The notes below the pieces were generated by a model. That model did no database searches and had not been told where the DNA came from. It saw only the letters and a program-made list of their open reading frames with translations. Shown one piece after another: positions 58,623 through 64,000 of a stretch of DNA of 64,000 nucleotides (position 1 is its first letter; each line of letters begins with the position of its first letter). Source of the stretch: Steinernema hermaphroditum (Eukaryota > Nematoda > Chromadorea > Rhabditida > Steinernematidae); assembly GCA_030435675.1 (NCBI GenBank), contig CM059624.1, positions 15,648,769 to 15,712,768 on the forward strand, in the 5' to 3' direction. Made by a program: the position numbers and the translations under genes.

Positions 58623-60539
58623 CATTTGAGAGCATTTAAGTATCGGATATTTCCGTTCCTCAGACTTTGCACAGATATTCGAGTTTCCGAACAAAGAGCC
58701 GAAAAAACGAGGCCCTAAGCAAGGGCAAATATCTTCCCGAAAAAACCGCCAAAGGCTACATGGGTTCTCATTTAGAATCACATACGTAATGATATCATCC
58801 ACTGTTAATATGAATCCTTTCCCAAGAGACAGTCGATTCGATCTAGTGGTATGACACTTTTCAGCAAATCGCATTGTCTATTCAATTCATTATGTATGTG
58901 AGCGAGAGAAAAAGTGAGAATTAGAGACAATGGCATCTGCCCTAGGACCCATTTTCACGGGCGCCTTCGGGTTTTGACCTGTTTTCATCCACTATCCGTT
59001 CATCTGTGCATTTCATGACATGGTTGAAACAAAGGAACGAAACAAAACAACGACGTATTTCCAAGAAAATGTCTGAGGTAGTTGTAAATAACATCATTTA
59101 ACTAAACGCTCTTTTGTTTTGAACTCGTCTATTGAGGTAGGCTAGAATCATTGTGCAGTAGGAGACACGTTAAGCGATGGAAGGGATCCCCAGGAACATT
59201 GAACAGGAAAATTCACGCGCTCTCTGTAATAGTGCTAGGAATTTCTGGAAACTAAAGTTAGTCTTGATAGCTCTGCACATTTCCTAACTTCAAGCACATT
59301 GAACCGTTATCATGGAGATATAATCCCCGGCTCAATCTTCGTACAACCTCTCTTCATAGGGCATCCGATGCATAAAGGTTCAGTAGGTTGACCAGAAAAG
59401 GTTCGCGATAGGGGTCCAGTCTCAAAACACACTAAACGAGGGAAGGGATCCTTATATGGGTGACCCTCGTATATGTGTTCTTGTTCTTGTATGCGATCCA
59501 TTGATAACGAAATAAAGGTTGAACAGGTGCGCGATAGGGGTCCAGTCTCAAAACGTGTTAAACGAGGGAAAGGATCCTTGTATGGGACGTGCTTGTGTCC
59601 GATCCTTCAACAGGTTCGCGATAGGACAACCATTGCATTGTTATGTCTCAAAGCCCACTTATACAAAACCCTAAAGATTTGACTCATGTAAGCAATAATC
59701 TAAATACCACGCACTCCAAAAACGTCGTATCCTTTGTTTGTTGTCAATGGCAAACAATATTCGCCGCGCGAACAGAACTACGAAGCTGATTGAATAACAC
59801 ATGAATTGCGTGCATTATTCACTGCTTTACGGCTTATGGCCGGGTCCAAAAGTAAACGGAGCAAAAAATGAATCACGTTTGCGAAATATTCGAACCAGAG
59901 GAATGGAAAACGGGGAGGTCGCTCGAGATAGGGAAGTGGGTGTCCGGGGCGGCCACAAGTCACTTTGCAGAATTCGATCATCAATCTCGCATCTCTGCAG
60001 CGGTGATTGATCTCTCAGTGTCCGAGTTCTAATCGTTGGGAGCTTCGAAAAAGACGGACGGGAAGAGGAGAGGCGTTTTCGAGGTAGGCAATCGCCGGGA
60101 AAGTGCTGAAAAGACACGTGGTTCGGAAACGTTCGAAACAGTGGAGAGAGATCCCTCAAAACTCGTCTGTATTGGAATTTATTAAAGCATTGAATTGGAT
60201 AATGGTCTCACATTTCAATGATAAAATGAAACAGATGACACTTAATATGTTTTGATACCTTTTGAATGAACAACCTGAGCTTACACGTCGTTTCCTCATT
60301 TAAAAAAAACCGACACTCTGATCAGTAGAAATGTTCATCTCACATGCCAACAAAATCGCGATATGATCCAGTAACTTCGCTGTTTTTGGAAAGGAAAACG
60401 ATGTCTTTGCTCGAGCTAATACAGTTGGATGTTAACAACAAAGAAATGTGTGCAGAGGAACAGGAAAACAATGGGAATATGCGATTATATTGGAACACCA
60501 AAGTGAACACTTTTTTCTGTACCATGCGTCTATGCAGAG
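58623..60539. other. No gene seen apart from a tandem duplication
   Basis: Opposed chance frames at 59801-60159 are the only open stretches. The tandem repeat at 59372-59626 is listed separately. Confidence 0.5.
59372..59626 (+). repeat. Imperfect tandem duplication, ~130-bp unit
   Basis: GCGATAGGGGTCCAGTCTCA occurs at about 59405 and 59531, followed in both by AAACGAGGGAA and GGATCCTT. A third partial unit (GGTTCGCGATAGG) begins near 59613. Confidence 0.85.
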
Positions 60540-60995
60540 CTATATCAATGTGCCAACACTCCAAGTTGAGGCATTCGACGTTAGTTGTACAGTAATGCAA
60601 CATTCATCTATGCTGTATGGCTCCGAAGCCTGAGCACTAACTAAGTTAGCTAGGTTGAAGCTCTCGACCGATGGATGGAACGCCGAATGGCAGGAGTCCT
60701 ACTAGAAGAGCTGGATGTTGAAAGAAAAGAAGAGGAAGAGGAAAACATGGGAAAACATGCGGTCCGAATCGCAGGAGTTCTACAGGTTGACAGACGAATG
60801 TCCCTGACGAATGGGTGACCAAGGTGAAACAGACTGGTGAGATAAGGAAACGAAACTTCGGTCAGAAGATCACGAAAGTTGAAAGATGGCGAAAGTTAGC
60901 TCTGCAAAATGGTCCAGCTATCTGGAGAATTGGCCTCGTTCCGATAACAGGGATCTCGAAAGGCCCAGGGCCTGATGAAGCGATAAATTCGCGAA
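60540..60995 (+). pseudogene. LINE reverse-transcriptase C-terminal fragment
   Basis: The frame near 60560-60630 encodes FDVSCTVMQHSSMLYGSEA, the tail-end motif of RTE/CR1-type reverse transcriptases (usually ..YGSETWALTK). The tryptophan position is a TGA stop, then ALTK continues. After a frameshift comes VEALDRWMERRMAGVLLEEL, and later LQVDRRM and ITKVERWRKLA, which correspond to the usual downstream region. Multiple stops and shifts show an old, dead copy. It need not be the same family as the endonuclease piece at 7.8 kb. Confidence 0.7.
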
Positions 60996-63900
60996 GAACC
61001 TGAGCAAGATACGGTAGAAGCATGTATTTCTCACTGTCTTGCCTAAAGGCACAAAAATTTGTGCCCGCTGAAACGCTATGACCGATATGTGGAACACTTA
61101 ATCAAAAAACTGTCTCAAACTAGATGGGTTAGATGGGATTCACCCTTCATAAAAAGTGGTTTTTGGCGATTGACCGATTTCGTGAAACCATAATGAGAGC
61201 ATGGGACAAGTGGAACGAGACTGGTCTCGAAATCAGTCATTATTTTTTTATGTTTCTTGTCTGCAATCTCCGAACTACTTCCTTGATGCCTCGATTCGGG
61301 TTTGCAGATATCGGTCATAGTGTCAACAACCAGAAACCACCTTTTTATACGATTATGATCAGTAAACCTCCAGTCGGAAAACTACCATAAAAATCAACAT
61401 AGAAATCGTCTCATCATGTAAGGTATGTTATTTACCATTCACAAAGAACCGGCACTTTTAGAAAAGCATGACAATAGGTCATCAACAAGTGAGTTTACTT
61501 GATTTATTTCCCTGTTCGAAAAAAGCAAGAAATGAACAGGTTCTTCCGAAGAGCGGCGAACACTTGCACCGAAAAACCGGAACACGCGAACATCTGCCGA
61601 CTGCGGGCAGTCGAAAAACAGTGACCTTTCCGTTTGGAGGTGCACAAGATAAAACGGCGCAGGGTAGAAAGTGATTTTTTCGGCAGCGCACTTTCTTTGT
61701 GTTCTTTGTGAATGATGCCAGCGATCAGAAGTCACAGTGATCATATGAAAGTTGTTTCTTTTCAAGTGGCATCCGAGGGAATCGTTCTAAGACTACGGTG
61801 TGTTTCCTGAACCTTGGTTCGTGACTGTTTTCACGTTTCATCTTCCTAAATCATCCGTTGTGCTGGATGTCTTACAAGCACAAAAAAACACAGTATGACA
61901 GTCTGTTAACGCATGGTATCGGAGAGGGTTTGATTCCGGAAACAACGACTCGCCCTTGGTTCATCCCTCAGGGAGTCCAGGTGATCATAACACTAACAAA
62001 GACGGTCATCAACGACCGCTCATTCAACTCATTTCTTAAAGAGCGAGTGGACTACCCGACCGATCACTGTGGACAAAAATGACACCTTTCCATAAAGGCA
62101 TAAAGGTGTTGCATGCCATTTGGGCAAGTGCGGCAATATGACCACAATAATGATCGAGATTGACATCTGCCTTGATTCATTTCTTAGAGAGCGAAAGGAC
62201 GACCCGAGCGATCTCCAACGAAAAATGCAAAAACCGTCATCCTTTCCCAGTAACAGTAGGGCAAACTGCTTCTCCTGAACTTTATCCATCAGATGGTCAA
62301 TAGAGTATTTTGTAAATCTGCAGATGAGGTAAACCTACAAGCAAGGACGAAAGCTACGTCGCATTGCTCGCTCTGACCCGAAGCTGACCATTGTGAAAAT
62401 AAGAAATTAACACCGGTTTTTGGAAAAATTGGGAATGTTCCTGAGAAAGGTTGAAAATGGGAATGATGACATGCTACTTCCGTGAGGATACACGTTCAAC
62501 AACATGTTTTACCTTGACAGTGTGCCATAAAGACATTTCAACCAATCCCTTTAACACATCAAAGGTCTGTCGAAATCCCAGCTCATTCCTAAGGATGGTC
62601 AAGAACCCAAGGGGATTAATGTTCCAGGGAAACGGTCAAGATCCCAGAGAGTCGCTCCAGTTCCCAGGGGGTCAAAACAATGAGCGATGGTCGAGATCCC
62701 TCGGGGGACGGTTAAGATCAAGGGTGTCGGCTTTTTTGCCACTAGTTCACCACCAAGAACGTAAATACGAAGCAAACAAGGATGTTTCAGCGGATATAAG
62801 TCGATAGATAAGTAGAACATGGTCACTATGGCACATGTATGATGTTAAACCGGAAAAACTTGGCTATACATAAGTCAGTACACCGCTCTTCCTTTCCGTC
62901 CATAGCACAATCTCGTACAGACCCTCATCAGCCAATCAGACCTCAAACATTTCTGTTCATCGAAAGTTTGACTGGGATTCAAGATGGTCGGAGAGGCGTG
63001 GCCGTCCTCTCCGAACAATTTGTTCACATTTTGATCAGCACGTTTTTGTGCAAATTTTCAACATTCCGCACATTGCTCTCCAATCCCCGTTAATCAGTTC
63101 CAACTCCGCGTCTCCGCTTTTGCAAAAAACGCCACTTTACGACGTCTCTAATCTCATTTGTGCCTTCGCAGCTACGGCGGTCAATCACAAAAACGAGACG
63201 TAAACCAAAATTAAATCGTCTGCTTCACGTCCATTATCGCCAGTTTATGATGCACCACAGAACACACGCATTGATCAGTCGAAGGCGACGGAAAAGTGGG
63301 CCACTTGTTGGGGGGACCGGCGTCGTTTTTCTCCAAGAAAATGGAGGGGGGTAAACAAACGTGATCAAAGCGGTTGTGAGCGCCCGGGGGACGATGCAAG
63401 GACGCGAAGAGGGGAGATCGAGGACGTCGCTGGAGGAGAGCAGTGGCGGGCTGCGGACGACGCACGGAGAGCGAAATCAGGAAATCGAATGGTGTTTGTC
63501 GGCCTTGAAAAACGCGAGCGACACGCCGCAGCACGAGAGAGTTGTTTACTCGGGTCGCGAATTTAGCAGAAAATGTGTGGTGCAGGCTGAAAGTGCACGA
63601 CGGGGAGCGCCGAGATGGGCTCTCTAAGTGGGGTGGTCATTGATCGTTTGAATTCGGGCGGGCGGTTCAAAAAAGTGATGCTTGGTAGATGAGACGAGGG
63701 CAAGAAGGAAGTGTGAGATGAGCGCAAATCGGGTTTCCATGTGGATGGAAACCTTGGAGATGCTCTTCATCGATGAGTGAATGTAGATGCGGTAGTTCTG
63801 CTCTTGTAGGGCTTATGAACCGAGACGTCTGTTAAACTTTAATGCCGTTTCAAACGTCCCCTGGGATCCTTAGATTGTGACGGGATTTCGACCGTACCCC

Positions 63901-64000
63901 GTGAACTTGGTAAATTTTCGTTCATGCAGAGTACTGTTTGGTACAACACAATCTATGTGTCGAGCATAAAGACGGCTTACGGAGTTAGAAACATTTTGAT
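60996..64000. other. No gene seen; GC-rich island at the right edge
   Basis: 62580-62720 has several spaced GATCCC/TTCCC..GGG strings. The island 63150-63650 is open on both strands, contains AAAGTGCA at 63590, and may be the 5' region of a gene beyond the window. Confidence 0.45.

Overview
The window looks like gene-poor, repeat-laden animal nuclear DNA, most likely from a nematode. This rests on very short introns (49 bp in the one clear gene, 44 bp in a transposase remnant), T-rich 3' splice sites ending in TTTCAG, Tc1/mariner and Mutator-like elements with nematode-style architecture, and many dispersed TACCGTA-type motifs. The species is an inference. There are no bacterial operons, ribosome binding sites or CRISPR arrays, and almost all open frames in the window look like chance.

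Only one multi-exon protein-coding gene can be supported with confidence: a four-exon, 408-residue glutamine-rich protein on the minus strand (10938-12825). It has the look of a nuclear transcriptional regulator, with two polyglutamine regions, basic patches, an acidic serine patch and a DSGxxS-type degron. Its first two exons have the same length and carry the same peptide at nearly the same offset, which suggests an internal exon duplication. Upstream lies a GC-rich promoter-like stretch (12826-13600), then a region (13967-16140) with eight TGACCTT/AAGGTCA nuclear-receptor half-sites, seven of them within 1.45 kb. A small 73-residue frame (41346-41567, minus) is a weaker second gene candidate.

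The rest is dominated by mobile DNA. At 4977-6083 is a Mutator-like element whose inverted termini are opposed minisatellite arrays of 14/15-bp units, with a two-exon C-terminal transposase remnant between them; a short piece of the same terminus sits at 58352-58375. Two Tc1/mariner elements with intact inverted repeats and TA target duplications lie at 43822-45133 and 56818-58120, both with decayed transposases. There are two LINE fragments (endonuclease at 7.77 kb, reverse-transcriptase C-terminus at 60.5-61.0 kb), a tRNA-derived SINE family with at least five copies, a ~0.5-kb dispersed repeat with three long copies, several foldback/MITE-like inverted repeats, and many local duplications.

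Scattered GC-rich islands (about 3.5-4.0, 12.8-13.6, 15.65-16.0, 16.8-17.1, 17.7-18.65, 22.5-23.3, 24.1-24.5, 28.65-29.5, 33.3-33.65, 37.9-38.35, 46.4-46.6, 53.35-53.6 and 63.15-63.65 kb) are open in several frames on both strands without convincing gene structure. The most interesting unexplained signal is the octamer AAAGTGCA/TGCACTTT, counted by eye at 27 places (about ten times expectation), many of them in these islands and one just upstream of each candidate gene. It could mark promoters or another conserved regulatory system of this genome.
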